Of a DNA stretch of 33,303 nt, positions 7,787 to 15,529 are shown in pieces (positions within the stretch are counted from its first letter, which is position 1; each line of letters starts with the position of its first letter). The notes below the pieces were generated by a model. The model saw only the letters and a program-made list of their open reading frames with translations. It was not told where the DNA came from and did no database searches. The DNA is from Firmicutes bacterium UBA3932 (GTDB lineage: Bacteria > Bacillota > Clostridia > Peptostreptococcales > Anaerovoracaceae): NCBI GenBank assembly GCA_002385825.1, contig DGEG01000133.1, positions 451 through 33,753 of the forward strand, in the 5' to 3' direction. A program made the translations under genes and the position numbers.

Positions 7787-8698
7787 TTATTTATCAATGG
7801 CTTCTTCCAACGGATCCAGAGGCTCACAACTTGAAATAAAGTTACGAATACGGGGATTGACATTATTCCGGTTGAAAGCAATGACCATTTCCATTGGTTT
7901 TAAGTCGCGCAACTTCATCGTTGTAATATGTTTATTAAAAGTAGCCAGATTATTAACGCTACAAACCGATACACCCTTGCCGGATTCTAAATACATGATT
8001 TGTGAGTTGATATCCGGAGCTTCTAAAATTTTAGGTATAAACCCGGCCTTTTGGCATTCCTGTTTCAACAAGTTATTAATTGCACTTGATTCACTGCGTG
8101 AAACACTGACAAATGTTTCATCTTTAAAATCTTTAAGCGATAAATTTTTTCTTTCAGCCAACGGATGTTTTTTGGGGAGAATTAGTACTGATTCAACATT
8201 TTGAAACTCCTGCATAACCAGCCAGGGTTTATCCTCTACAACTATTTTTAAAGCTAAAGCAAGATCTACTGTATTATTGTACAACCACTGCACTAATTCA
8301 CCGTGGCTTCCCCTTTTCAAAAACAAATCTACATCCGGATACATCTCTTTGAAATTATCAATAACTTTCAATGAATAATCATCAATCCGATCGCTGCTAA
8401 TGATTCCTATTACAAGAGTCCCTGATTTTCCTGCCTGTATACTTCGGGCTTTTTGTAAAAGATGTTCAAATTGATCCAGTAAATCTAACATGCCTTTATG
8501 CATCACTTCTCCGGCAGGCGTAAGACGCGTATCCTTATTTTTTTTATCACGAACAAAAAGCTCTATTCCCCATTCCTTTTCCAGTTCCAAAATATTATAA
8601 CTAAGAGCCGGCTGTGATATATACAACTCAGTAGCGCTTTCCGTAAAATTTAAGCGTTGGGCCGCGGTCAGGAAACACCGGAGCTGCATAGAGTTCAT
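7787..8698 (-). CDS. LysR family transcriptional regulator
   Basis: A 303-residue LysR regulator. Residues 1-60 hold the winged helix-turn-helix (LRCFLTAAQRLNFTESATEL, then ISQPALSYNILELEKEWGI), followed by the linker helix and a two-lobed effector domain from about residue 90 (TLVIGIISSDRIDDY, LALKIVVEDKPWLV). Start ATG 8698 has AAGGAGTG upstream. It diverges from the phloretin-hydrolase-like operon with a 256-nt gap that contains a perfect T-N11-A palindrome. By the usual arrangement of this family it should activate that operon in response to its substrate or a product. Confidence 0.94.
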   Translation of the reverse strand: MNSMQLRCFLTAAQRLNFTESATELYISQPALSYNILELEKEWGIELFVRDKKNKDTRLTPAGEVMHKGMLDLLDQFEHLLQKARSIQAGKSGTLVIGIISSDRIDDYSLKVIDNFKEMYPDVDLFLKRGSHGELVQWLYNNTVDLALALKIVVEDKPWLVMQEFQNVESVLILPKKHPLAERKNLSLKDFKDETFVSVSRSESSAINNLLKQECQKAGFIPKILEAPDINSQIMYLESGKGVSVCSVNNLATFNKHITTMKLRDLKPMEMVIAFNRNNVNPRIRNFISSCEPLDPLEEAIDK

Positions 8699-8814
8699 TT
8701 TATCACTCCTTGTATTGTCATATTTTAATTTTACCTTCTAAGTCATGCTTTGAAGTGTAAACAATCGTTTGCTTAGAGAAAAATTTGCAACTAACCAAAG
8801 CGAGTAAATTTAAG

Positions 8815-8828
8815 TTATGAGCTCATAA
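8815..8828. promoter_or_regulatory. LysR-type binding palindrome
   Basis: TTATGAGCTCATAA is a perfect 14-bp palindrome containing the LysR T-N11-A signature. It sits just upstream of a TATAAT at 8850-8855 that has no recognisable -35 box, the layout expected of a LysR-activated promoter. Confidence 0.6.
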
Positions 8829-8849
8829 AATAATTGGATTTCACCTGCC

Positions 8850-8855
8850 TATAAT
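8850..8855 (+). promoter_or_regulatory. Probable -10 box of the hydrolase operon
   Basis: TATAAT, with AAAATA where the -35 box would be at 17-nt spacing. Poor -35 plus an upstream LysR palindrome suggests an activator-dependent promoter. The leader would be about 90 nt long. Confidence 0.45.
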
Positions 8856-8878
8856 TATTAATTAACATAGATTTAACA

Positions 8879-8924
8879 AAGCTTTTATCATCTTATTCAG
8901 TCTTTTCACTCAAGATAAAAGCTT
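8879..8924 (+). repeat. Inverted repeat in the operon leader
   Basis: Perfect 11-bp arms AAGCTTTTATC/GATAAAAGCTT separated by 24 nt, between the -10 box and the GGAGGT of the first gene. It could form an mRNA hairpin or a second regulator site. No T run follows, so it is not a simple terminator. Confidence 0.5.
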
Positions 8925-8954
8925 AATAATTTTCAGTAAAGGAGGTATTTTTTC

Positions 8955-9740
8955 ATGAACCGTCCTCGTAAGAAAGTGCCTGTGACCGAGGAAGACAAGA
9001 AGAAATCCTACTATAAATATTACTTGGAGCCAATGGCAGAACCTCCATGGGAGAATATACAAAAAGTATTGGCAGGCCCTATTGATCCGGCAAAGGCTCT
9101 ACCTGTTCATGAAAGGAATCGCTTGTTTGAACCCGGCTATTTTGAAGAGGAAATTGGTTATTGTGTTATGCCGGATGGGACCGGTTACATTGCAAACCTT
9201 GTAAAAATGCCGGGTGTAACCGGTGAAATGTTTGACTGGTGGTTTGCCTGGCATGGACTTGACAATCTACGCTATACCATCTGGGACAATGAGGATCATT
9301 ACCGTGCTGAATCCATGCAGAAGGAAAAAGCCAGGGATCCCCTGCTGTCTTACAAAGAACGCTATTGGGATACCACCCACCTGGTATATGAAGATGTAGG
9401 GATGGGGCCGGAAAATATTGTTATTCACTTTAAGAATCCAGGGGATATGGGTTTTGATACCTCAAAAATCGGCACCGATGCCTGCTCTACTATTGTTTGT
9501 GCCAACGGTCCGACCATCATGTGTCATTTTGTTCGCCCCATAGAAGGCGGTGTTGAGCTGCGCACACGTTTCTGGATGGGGTATACCGTCAAGAACAAAG
9601 TAGCTTACAAAGTAATGCCGGACGGAATGCGCATGCCCGAAGAGCCGTTAAAAGCTCTTACTCTTCATAATATCAAAGAATTCACGAATCTGGCCAGACT
9701 GTTGCCGCGAATCTTCCCTGAAGAACGGGACAATTTTTAA
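8955..9740 (+). CDS. PhlG/phloretin-hydrolase-like C-C bond hydrolase
   Basis: A 261-residue member of the DAPG hydrolase (PhlG) family, which also includes phloretin hydrolase of gut anaerobes. These zinc enzymes cleave the C-C bond between an acyl group and a phloroglucinol ring. Features that fit are EMFDWWFAWHG (candidate zinc ligand His100), an acidic stretch with Glu135 and Glu146, and LHNIKEF near the C-terminus (His238 and Glu242, the HxxxE pair of the family). Start ATG 8955 has GGAGGT upstream. It leads an operon with a ferredoxin and an AprA-like flavoprotein. The true substrate is probably a phenolic or polyketone, inferred from family only. Confidence 0.85.
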   Translation: MNRPRKKVPVTEEDKKKSYYKYYLEPMAEPPWENIQKVLAGPIDPAKALPVHERNRLFEPGYFEEEIGYCVMPDGTGYIANLVKMPGVTGEMFDWWFAWHGLDNLRYTIWDNEDHYRAESMQKEKARDPLLSYKERYWDTTHLVYEDVGMGPENIVIHFKNPGDMGFDTSKIGTDACSTIVCANGPTIMCHFVRPIEGGVELRTRFWMGYTVKNKVAYKVMPDGMRMPEEPLKALTLHNIKEFTNLARLLPRIFPEERDNF

Positions 9741-9757
9741 AGTTAAGGGGTGTTACT

Positions 9758-10003
9758 ATGATTGATACAAAACATCAAATTATTTTCAATGCTGAAGATT
9801 GCGTTGGTTGCAAACTTTGTTACAAAGCATGCTTTGTAGATGTCATACGGTGGGATGAAGAAAAGAACCAACCTGTTTTTAAATATGTAGAAGACTGCGA
9901 ACACTGCTTTTGGTGTGAAGCTCTTTGCAAAAAGAAGTGCATCAAGGTGATCCCTGATTTTGCCAGTGAAAAACTACTGCAGACATTTGATCGTTATCTC
10001 TAA
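9758..10003 (+). CDS. 2[4Fe-4S] ferredoxin, AprB-like
   Basis: An 81-residue ferredoxin with two complete cluster motifs: CVGCKLCYKAC at residues 15-25 and CEHCFWCEALC about 30 residues later, plus one extra cysteine three residues on (KKKC). The close match to the AprB arrangement and the gene order with an AprA-like flavoprotein suggest the two form one enzyme, with this subunit feeding electrons to or from the FAD. It starts 17 nt after the hydrolase stop and ends 14 nt before the flavoprotein, so the three genes are surely cotranscribed. Confidence 0.92.
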   Translation: MIDTKHQIIFNAEDCVGCKLCYKACFVDVIRWDEEKNQPVFKYVEDCEHCFWCEALCKKKCIKVIPDFASEKLLQTFDRYL

Positions 10004-10017
10004 GGGGGGAAGTATGA

Positions 10018-11685
10018 ATGGACAGGTACGGGCGTGAAAATCTATATGCCGATATATTAATTATCGGTGGTGGAGTAGCCGGACTGACAGCAGCAATTTC
10101 GTTAAAAGAAATCAACCCGGAACTTGATGTACTGGTTGTTGAAAAGCAAACAGCAGGATATTCGGGCAAAGCTTGCAGAGGCGGCGGCGTACTCCAGTAT
10201 TTTGATTTTGACAAAATAACACCGGAACAGTTTGTGGAGTACCATGTGCATAATATTGGCTGCTACTTGGGTGATCAGGAGTTACTACTCAAATATGTTT
10301 CCATGAACAATCATATGCTTGATAAATTGGTTGAATGGGACGCGAAGCTTCCTAAACGCGCTGATGGCAGCTATGCAGTTATTCCTACCGGTCCCATGAC
10401 AGGGATTATAGGTGTTGATTTGGACATTACAATTAGACTCCGGAGAACGGCGGAGAAAATGGGCGTCAAATTCCTGGATAAAGTTACGGTTTCCGATCTA
10501 TTGACTGCCGGCAATAAAATAGCCGGTGCAACAGGTTACAGTATTTTGGACGGAACATTTTATACATTTAACGCAAAATCTGTTATTTTGGCGACCGGCA
10601 GTCAGAATTACCGGATTGGGCCAATGTGGGGCAGCGGCAGAGGTGACGGTATTGCCGCCGCGTACCGCGCCGGTGCCGAAATGCGAAATCCGGAGTTTGG
10701 GAACTTTGCCCAACTGGTGAGAGTACGGAGCCATCGGGAAGTTGTCTATGGCGAAAACTATATGTACAATCAATTGGATGAACATATTACAAAGAATTTC
10801 CGCTCCGGTCCGGAACCGGACATCAGTAGTTCAGCAATTGCCGAGTGGTTTATGCAAATGTCAATGGCAAAGGGGCCAATTATCTTAAAACCTGAAAATA
10901 ACGGGGGCTCTTTAGAATCAATGTGGGACCGCCCGTTCGGGGCGCCTTTCTGGAGGTTAAACGAAGAATGGGCTGAGAAAGTCGATGAGGATTGGGAAGT
11001 CTGCCCAATGTTTATCGGTGAGCAATCTCCGGTTAAAGTGGACCATAATATGCAAACCACTATCCCCGGCTTATACGCCATCGGAGATGCAAGTTATTGC
11101 GGCTCAGCAGCTCCCGGTGCAGTTCCGGCACCCCCTGGCCGCAATCGTGGTTCCGGTATTCTAAATGCAGTTTTTTCCGGTATAGTATGTGCACAGAGTG
11201 CAGCGGAAAACGCAAACAATAGTTTACTGCCGCCTATGGACAAGGCACAAGTCGAAGACTGCATGGCACGTGCTTATGCGCCTTTGCTGCGGGAGTCAGG
11301 TTGTAATGCTAAAGATGTTATCCGCTACATCCATAAGGCAGTGGGCCCGATGGAACGGTCTGTCTATATGAGTGATCATCGCATTGCTACAGCTTTGCGC
11401 TATGTTGAAAAGGCAAAAGAGCTGGCCGGCTCAATGAAAGCCAGCGACTTCCATGATCTGCTTGCCTGCCATGAAGCAAACGCCATGGTGCTTTCAGCAG
11501 AAATGCAGTTCCGGGCAGCAGCAATGCGTACAGAATCAAGAGGCTGGTTTTTGCGGGAAGATTATCCGGAAATGGACAACAAGAACTGGCTGAAGTGGAT
11601 TATTGTGAAAAAAGAAGGCGATACGATGAAGTTTAGCACTGAAGCTGTGCCCTATGATAAATGGCCAATCAAACCAAACGTATAA
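10018..11685 (+). CDS. FAD-dependent oxidoreductase, AprA/fumarate-reductase-like
   Basis: A 555-residue flavoprotein. The FAD dinucleotide-binding motif is DILIIGGGVAGLTAAISL at residues 12-29, with the second FAD contact at NAKSVILATGS and the third at GLYAIGDASYCG. The capping domain lies between them. A helical C-terminal region ending with WFLREDYPEMDNKNWLKWI resembles adenylylsulfate reductase alpha and succinate dehydrogenase flavoproteins. With the ferredoxin it should form a two-subunit cytoplasmic oxidoreductase. No sulfate-activation gene is nearby, and the partner hydrolase points to an organic substrate, such as a ring or enone reduction. That last step is inference. Confidence 0.88.
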   Translation: MDRYGRENLYADILIIGGGVAGLTAAISLKEINPELDVLVVEKQTAGYSGKACRGGGVLQYFDFDKITPEQFVEYHVHNIGCYLGDQELLLKYVSMNNHMLDKLVEWDAKLPKRADGSYAVIPTGPMTGIIGVDLDITIRLRRTAEKMGVKFLDKVTVSDLLTAGNKIAGATGYSILDGTFYTFNAKSVILATGSQNYRIGPMWGSGRGDGIAAAYRAGAEMRNPEFGNFAQLVRVRSHREVVYGENYMYNQLDEHITKNFRSGPEPDISSSAIAEWFMQMSMAKGPIILKPENNGGSLESMWDRPFGAPFWRLNEEWAEKVDEDWEVCPMFIGEQSPVKVDHNMQTTIPGLYAIGDASYCGSAAPGAVPAPPGRNRGSGILNAVFSGIVCAQSAAENANNSLLPPMDKAQVEDCMARAYAPLLRESGCNAKDVIRYIHKAVGPMERSVYMSDHRIATALRYVEKAKELAGSMKASDFHDLLACHEANAMVLSAEMQFRAAAMRTESRGWFLREDYPEMDNKNWLKWIIVKKEGDTMKFSTEAVPYDKWPIKPNV

Positions 11686-11713
11686 GACATGCATAATTCC
11701 AATAAGCTTTACG

Positions 11714-11749
11714 GCCCCTGGTTCTTTGCCTTTGGCGAGGAACCGGGGC
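11714..11749 (+). terminator. Terminator of the hydrolase-ferredoxin-flavoprotein operon
   Basis: GCCCCTGGTTC pairs with GAACCGGGGC, with one bulged T, around a 15-nt loop. TTTT follows. It ends the three-gene unit and leaves the cupin gene in its own transcript. Confidence 0.75.
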
Positions 11750-11850
11750 TTTTCAGTTCACTACCCGCCCCGGTTTCTCATTGGGTAGAGAGTGACTGCA
11801 CTCTATTCTGTTTAACCCCACCTCTTCAAAAGCAAACTGCAACCCCGACT

Positions 11851-11955
11851 TACGGCCATGCCTGTATTATATGGTTATCCTCTTTATTTTCCGGAATGAT
11901 ATTTATAGGATTTGGCAAAATTATTGAATTATTAAACTATATAAAAAATAAATAA
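11851..11955 (+). pseudogene. Possible C-terminal fragment of a small membrane protein
   Basis: The last 35 codons of an open frame read YGHACIIWLSSLFSGM followed by IFIGFGKIIELLNYIKNK. This is a hydrophobic helix with a GFGKIIELL tail of the type seen at the end of small clostridial membrane proteins. The frame upstream crosses a terminator and has no site, so only this piece is credible, as a leftover. The rest of the 11750-12026 gap shows nothing else clear. Confidence 0.25.
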
Positions 11956-12026
11956 TTCCCAGAACACCGGTAATATCTTATAATGTTTTAAAAAGGAAAA
12001 AGCCTAAGCTTAAGGAGGTCAAAAAC

Positions 12027-12512
12027 ATGTCAAGCCTCAGAAATGAATTGAAAGAAAAGTACATATTTGAGCTTAAAGCAATCACTCCTTCGCCCTTTCC
12101 TCAATTGACGGCTCCGTGCCTCCTGCACATGAGTAAGGAGCAAAACGTCATCTTTAGTTGGTGGGCTGTTACGGAGCCTGTGGTCTGGGAAAGTGAACCT
12201 TTCCGGCACGATTTTGACCAGTTTGTGTTTTTTGCCGGTAGCGGGACAACTATGGACCGGCTCGGCGGTGTCGTTGAATTTCATCTGGGCGATGAAAAGG
12301 GCAATATGGAGAAGTTTATCATTACTAAACCCGCAATAATCTATGTCAAAGCGGGTTTATACCACTGCCCGCTTATTTTCAAAGAAGTTTATGATCCCAA
12401 CAAGCCGATTCTATTCAATGACATTTCACTGGCCGGTGTCTATAGAAAATACAAGCCCGGCAGCGACCAGCCCTTGGGCATCAACAATGAACCTATTGAA
12501 AAAACCTGGTAA
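12027..12512 (+). CDS. Cupin-domain protein
   Basis: A 161-residue single-domain protein with a cupin pattern. The first motif is FRHDFDQFVFFAGSG (about residues 58-72), followed by VVEFHLGDEKGNMEKF and the second motif ITKPAIIYVKAGLYHCPL, with His in the usual metal-ligand place. Start ATG 12027 is preceded by AAGGAGGTC. It may be a metal-dependent isomerase, hydrolase or binding protein. It follows the hydrolase operon on the same strand but behind a terminator, so it may belong to the same pathway under separate control. The exact family is not recognised. Confidence 0.8.
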   Translation: MSSLRNELKEKYIFELKAITPSPFPQLTAPCLLHMSKEQNVIFSWWAVTEPVVWESEPFRHDFDQFVFFAGSGTTMDRLGGVVEFHLGDEKGNMEKFIITKPAIIYVKAGLYHCPLIFKEVYDPNKPILFNDISLAGVYRKYKPGSDQPLGINNEPIEKTW

Positions 12513-12547
12513 TTTATAAAAAAGTATTCTGCAGGTGGAGATAGCAG

Positions 12548-12611
12548 CAAGACAGGGGCAAGACAGGGGCAAGACAGGGGACGGTTCTGCGTCATATCTG
12601 TCCCCTGTCTT
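12548..12611. repeat. REP-like element A with 11-bp tandem triplication
   Basis: CAAGACAGGGG occurs three times head-to-tail (12548, 12559, 12570). The last copy continues into GACGGTTCTGCGTC and is followed by the inverted GTCCCCTGTCTT at 12600-12611, so the RNA or DNA strand can fold. The same core flanks the transposase at 21.9-22.7 kb. Confidence 0.8.
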
Positions 12612-12698
12612 ACTCCAATAAAAAAGAATCTGGTCTATAACTTATAGAGCATGATATCAATAGGTAGACTTACAATTCCCCAAATATATGGCAAGCAC

Positions 12699-13343
12699 TT
12701 ACAATCTGCAAATTTCAAAGTAGTTTTTATTAAATCTGATCAACCCTTCCCTTTCCATTCGTTTTAGTTCATGAGAAAGCACACTGCGGTTCACGCCAAG
12801 GAAATTGGCCAGCTCTTCCCTGTTGAAATTGATATAAAACTGATCGGTTCCTTTCATTTTCTGCTGCAGGGACAGGTAGTAAACTATGCGCTCACGTACA
12901 CTCTTGAAGGATACTGCTTCGATTTTATGGTACTTGCGCATATTTTCATCGGCAATATAATACAAGATATTGCGCAATAACAATTCCCTGATTGTGTTAT
13001 CAATATAACCCTGCCGTAGAATTTTGTCGGCGGAAAACCAGTAAATATCCGTATCGCTTGCGCTATAAACGGTATAAGGTGCAGTCTTCCTCCTGGTACA
13101 GGCAATTTCGGCGCCAACCAGATCGTAGGGAACCAGCTTTTGCATCAACAGTTCCTTCCCGTCAAATGTGAATTTCGCAATGGAAGCTTGTCCCTTAAGA
13201 ATGATTCCAATCTGCTCAACGATAGCATTTTCCACGATAATCAGTTCACCTGTCCGGTATGAATGACTGCTCCCGTCTAACAGTTGTTCTGCCAATTTGA
13301 TCTGCTGCTCCGATAAGCCCGAAAAAATTCTGCAATTCTTCAT
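12699..13343 (-). CDS. Crp/Fnr family transcriptional regulator
   Basis: A 214-residue regulator. The N-terminal cyclic-nucleotide-type sensor domain has ELIIVENAIVEQIGIILKG and VPYDLVGAEIACTRR. The dimer helix follows at about residues 110-140, and the C-terminal winged helix reads REELANFLGVNRSVLSHELK then REGLIRFNKNYFEI. It lacks the N-terminal cysteine cluster of true FNR, so it is not an oxygen-sensing iron-sulfur protein. The start ATG 13343 has GGGGAG 8 nt upstream; an upstream ATG at 13391 is in frame but has no site. It lies 228 nt downstream of the metal/corrinoid ABC importer on the same strand. A role in controlling that importer is possible, not shown. Confidence 0.9.
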   Translation of the reverse strand: MKNCRIFSGLSEQQIKLAEQLLDGSSHSYRTGELIIVENAIVEQIGIILKGQASIAKFTFDGKELLMQKLVPYDLVGAEIACTRRKTAPYTVYSASDTDIYWFSADKILRQGYIDNTIRELLLRNILYYIADENMRKYHKIEAVSFKSVRERIVYYLSLQQKMKGTDQFYINFNREELANFLGVNRSVLSHELKRMEREGLIRFNKNYFEICRL

Positions 13344-13571
13344 TGTGCTTACTCCCCGTTCCATTCGAAACTCGTCCCTGTACTTCCACATTTAATTCCC
13401 TTAAACCGGCTTTTGTCCTGCTGCATAAATTTTCGCCAACTCCCAAAGAAGCAGGCATACTGAAATAAAGGCTCATATTTAGGCAAAACAAGAAAGCGCG
13501 GGAGCCGGCCATGCAAGCAATGAATGACCAATCTCCCGGCGTAAAAGTGTGTATAGAGAGAAAGGGTGAGG

Positions 13572-14684
13572 TTAAAAAGGCCCGGAATTGGCAACCAATG
13601 CCTTAAACTGCTCCTCGCTTAGATCAGAGTGATAGAAAAATTTGTAAAAGCGGGCAGCTTCTTCATAAAGATTATACCCGGCAAGTTCCGGATAGAGCAG
13701 TTGGGTAATCCAGATAATACCGATATAGCGGTTGACTGAAGGGGGATCTCCCAGCCAATTGTAAGGGCCATATGGCACTTCGTAATAATTACCGCTTTTA
13801 ATGGCCTTTAATTCCTGCCAGGCTTTATCTGTTGCAACTTTGCTGTAAGCGCCGTTCGGGGCAAAAACTATCACATCCGGATCCCAGAGCAAAAGCTGTT
13901 CCATGTCCACAGGATTGCCTGCTCCTTTGCTGGAAACGTCATCAACCACGGCCACATTGTTGCAAACCTGATCGAGAATTTCGGCGTGAAAGGATCCTCT
14001 GGCTATGACATTCAGCCCGTCTTCACCGACACAATAAATTACATTGGTTTTATTTTCGCCGACCCTGGCCATTATGTCCTTCATTTCACTTAATACTTCT
14101 TCACAATACCCGGCCAGGGCTTCGGCTTCATTTTCTTTTTTAAGCAATTCTCCCAAAGCTCTGTAAGCTTCGGCCATGGTTTCAGTGGTTGCTTGGATAT
14201 GAACGGTGGGAATACCCACTTGATTCATGATGCCGTCCATATCTTCAGCTATGCTTGATTTTGACTCGCCAACGTCGATTATGATCTGGGGATCCGCTTT
14301 GGCGACCTCCTCGAGATTGAGATCTCCTTTGCCGTAAAATTGCCCTAGAACCGGCAGGTTATAGTATTTTGGCTCCAGATATTGTTCAGCGCTGGAGTCC
14401 CATTCGCCGGCCAGACCTACAAGCATGTCTGCCGCCAAAGGGAAAAGCACAATTTGCGCCATTGAGCCCGATGCTGCAATCCGGGTAATATTGCCTGGGA
14501 CTTCCACAGTACGTCCGGCCGAATCGGTAAAGCTTATCGTTTCAGGTTCTGCGGATTCGCCCTGATTTGAATTATCAGGAGTTAGAACGTTGTCGTTGTT
14601 CGTCTGTGTGTTTTTGCTGCAGGCAGTGGCAAATGCTAGTAAAAGCAAAACAATCAGAAGCATCGAAATAAGTTCTTTCTTCAT
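13572..14684 (-). CDS. ABC transporter substrate-binding lipoprotein (FepB/BtuF type)
   Basis: A 370-residue periplasmic-binding-type protein of the iron-siderophore/corrinoid class. It has a lipoprotein signal peptide (MKKELISMLLIVLLLLAFATACS, with the lipobox ATAC and Cys22), a Ser/Asn-rich tether, the first lobe starting SFTDSAGRTVEVPGNITRIA, and the second lobe including NVIYCVGEDGLNVIARGS. The long connecting helix and the motif LLLWDPDVIVFA are typical. The cargo may be iron chelates, haem or cobalamin; sequence alone does not decide. Start ATG 14684 has AAAGGAGG upstream, and it follows the ATPase gene after only 32 nt. Confidence 0.92.
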   Translation of the reverse strand: MKKELISMLLIVLLLLAFATACSKNTQTNNDNVLTPDNSNQGESAEPETISFTDSAGRTVEVPGNITRIAASGSMAQIVLFPLAADMLVGLAGEWDSSAEQYLEPKYYNLPVLGQFYGKGDLNLEEVAKADPQIIIDVGESKSSIAEDMDGIMNQVGIPTVHIQATTETMAEAYRALGELLKKENEAEALAGYCEEVLSEMKDIMARVGENKTNVIYCVGEDGLNVIARGSFHAEILDQVCNNVAVVDDVSSKGAGNPVDMEQLLLWDPDVIVFAPNGAYSKVATDKAWQELKAIKSGNYYEVPYGPYNWLGDPPSVNRYIGIIWITQLLYPELAGYNLYEEAARFYKFFYHSDLSEEQFKALVANSGPF

Positions 14685-14716
14685 GGTTGAACCGGCCTCC
14701 TTTTTCCTGCCTTCGA

Positions 14717-15529
14717 CTAATTTAAGAGCGCTTTTTTGCGTGGGTAGTCCGTTTGCACAATGCCCTTTGGGATGCTTACTCTTACCTGATCGCCATAGAG
14801 ACTCTGAACCTCTACATCCACACCGTAAAGAACTTTTATCAGCTTCTCCGAATATACCTGGCCGGGCGGTCCGTCGGCGAACACCCTACCGTCCTTCAAA
14901 GCCAGTACCCTGTCGGAAAAAAGAAAGGTTTGATCGGGGTTGTGGGTTGACTGCACAATGGTATATCCCTCTCTTGCCAGGGTCTTGATTTGACTAAGCA
15001 CCCGGATTTGGTTTCCGTAATCCAGATTGGCAGTGGGTTCGTCAAGAATAAGCATCCTGGCTTCCTGGACCAGGGCCCGGGCGATCAGCACCAGCTGCCT
15101 TTCCCCACCGCTTATTTGGGTGTAGCCCCTGTATTTCAGGTCGGCGATGCCCATTCGCTCCAAAGCAGCCTCTGCAAGCCCGGCTTGTCTTTTCCCGGGT
15201 TTGGAAAAAGCGGATACCTGCACTGTAGTTCCCATAAGCACCATCTCGAAGACGCTGTAATTGAAAGGAGTGTAATGGGACTGGGGAATATAGGCCACAT
15301 GCTTTGCCATTTCCCTAATTCCCATTTTTCTTATATCCCTGTTATGTAAAGTGATCTCTCCTTCATACCCCTGAAGCAAACCGAGTATACAGCGAAAAAG
15401 GGTGCTTTTCCCTACTCCGTTCGGCCCCAAAATGGACAGCAGTTCATTCTCCTCCACTGCAAAGCTGACATCTTTAAGAACAGGCCGCTCGTCGTAGCCA
15501 AAGGTGAGGTTCTTTACTTTGAGGCTCAA
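14717..15529 (-). CDS. ABC transporter ATP-binding protein (FepC/BtuD type)
   Basis: A 270-residue ATPase with every core motif: Walker A LGPNGVGKST (about residues 34-43), the Q-loop YIPQSHYTPF, the signature ISGGERQLVLIARAL, Walker B MLILDEPTANLD and the switch His in QSTHNPDQ. The start is TTG at 15529, whose bases overlap the permease stop by 4 nt (TTGA), which implies translational coupling. It powers the importer made with the FecCD-type permease and the downstream lipoprotein. Confidence 0.95.
   Translation of the reverse strand: MSLKVKNLTFGYDERPVLKDVSFAVEENELLSILGPNGVGKSTLFRCILGLLQGYEGEITLHNRDIRKMGIREMAKHVAYIPQSHYTPFNYSVFEMVLMGTTVQVSAFSKPGKRQAGLAEAALERMGIADLKYRGYTQISGGERQLVLIARALVQEARMLILDEPTANLDYGNQIRVLSQIKTLAREGYTIVQSTHNPDQTFLFSDRVLALKDGRVFADGPPGQVYSEKLIKVLYGVDVEVQSLYGDQVRVSIPKGIVQTDYPRKKALLN

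Noticed and set aside
10018..11685. True adenylylsulfate reductase AprA
   Set aside because: No sulfate adenylyltransferase, Qmo or dissimilatory sulfite reductase genes are nearby, and the partner gene is a C-C hydrolase; only fold-level similarity is claimed.
11689..11850. Start of the 88-codon frame after the flavoprotein gene
   Set aside because: It runs through a terminator hairpin and has no ribosome site; only the last 35 codons look protein-like.
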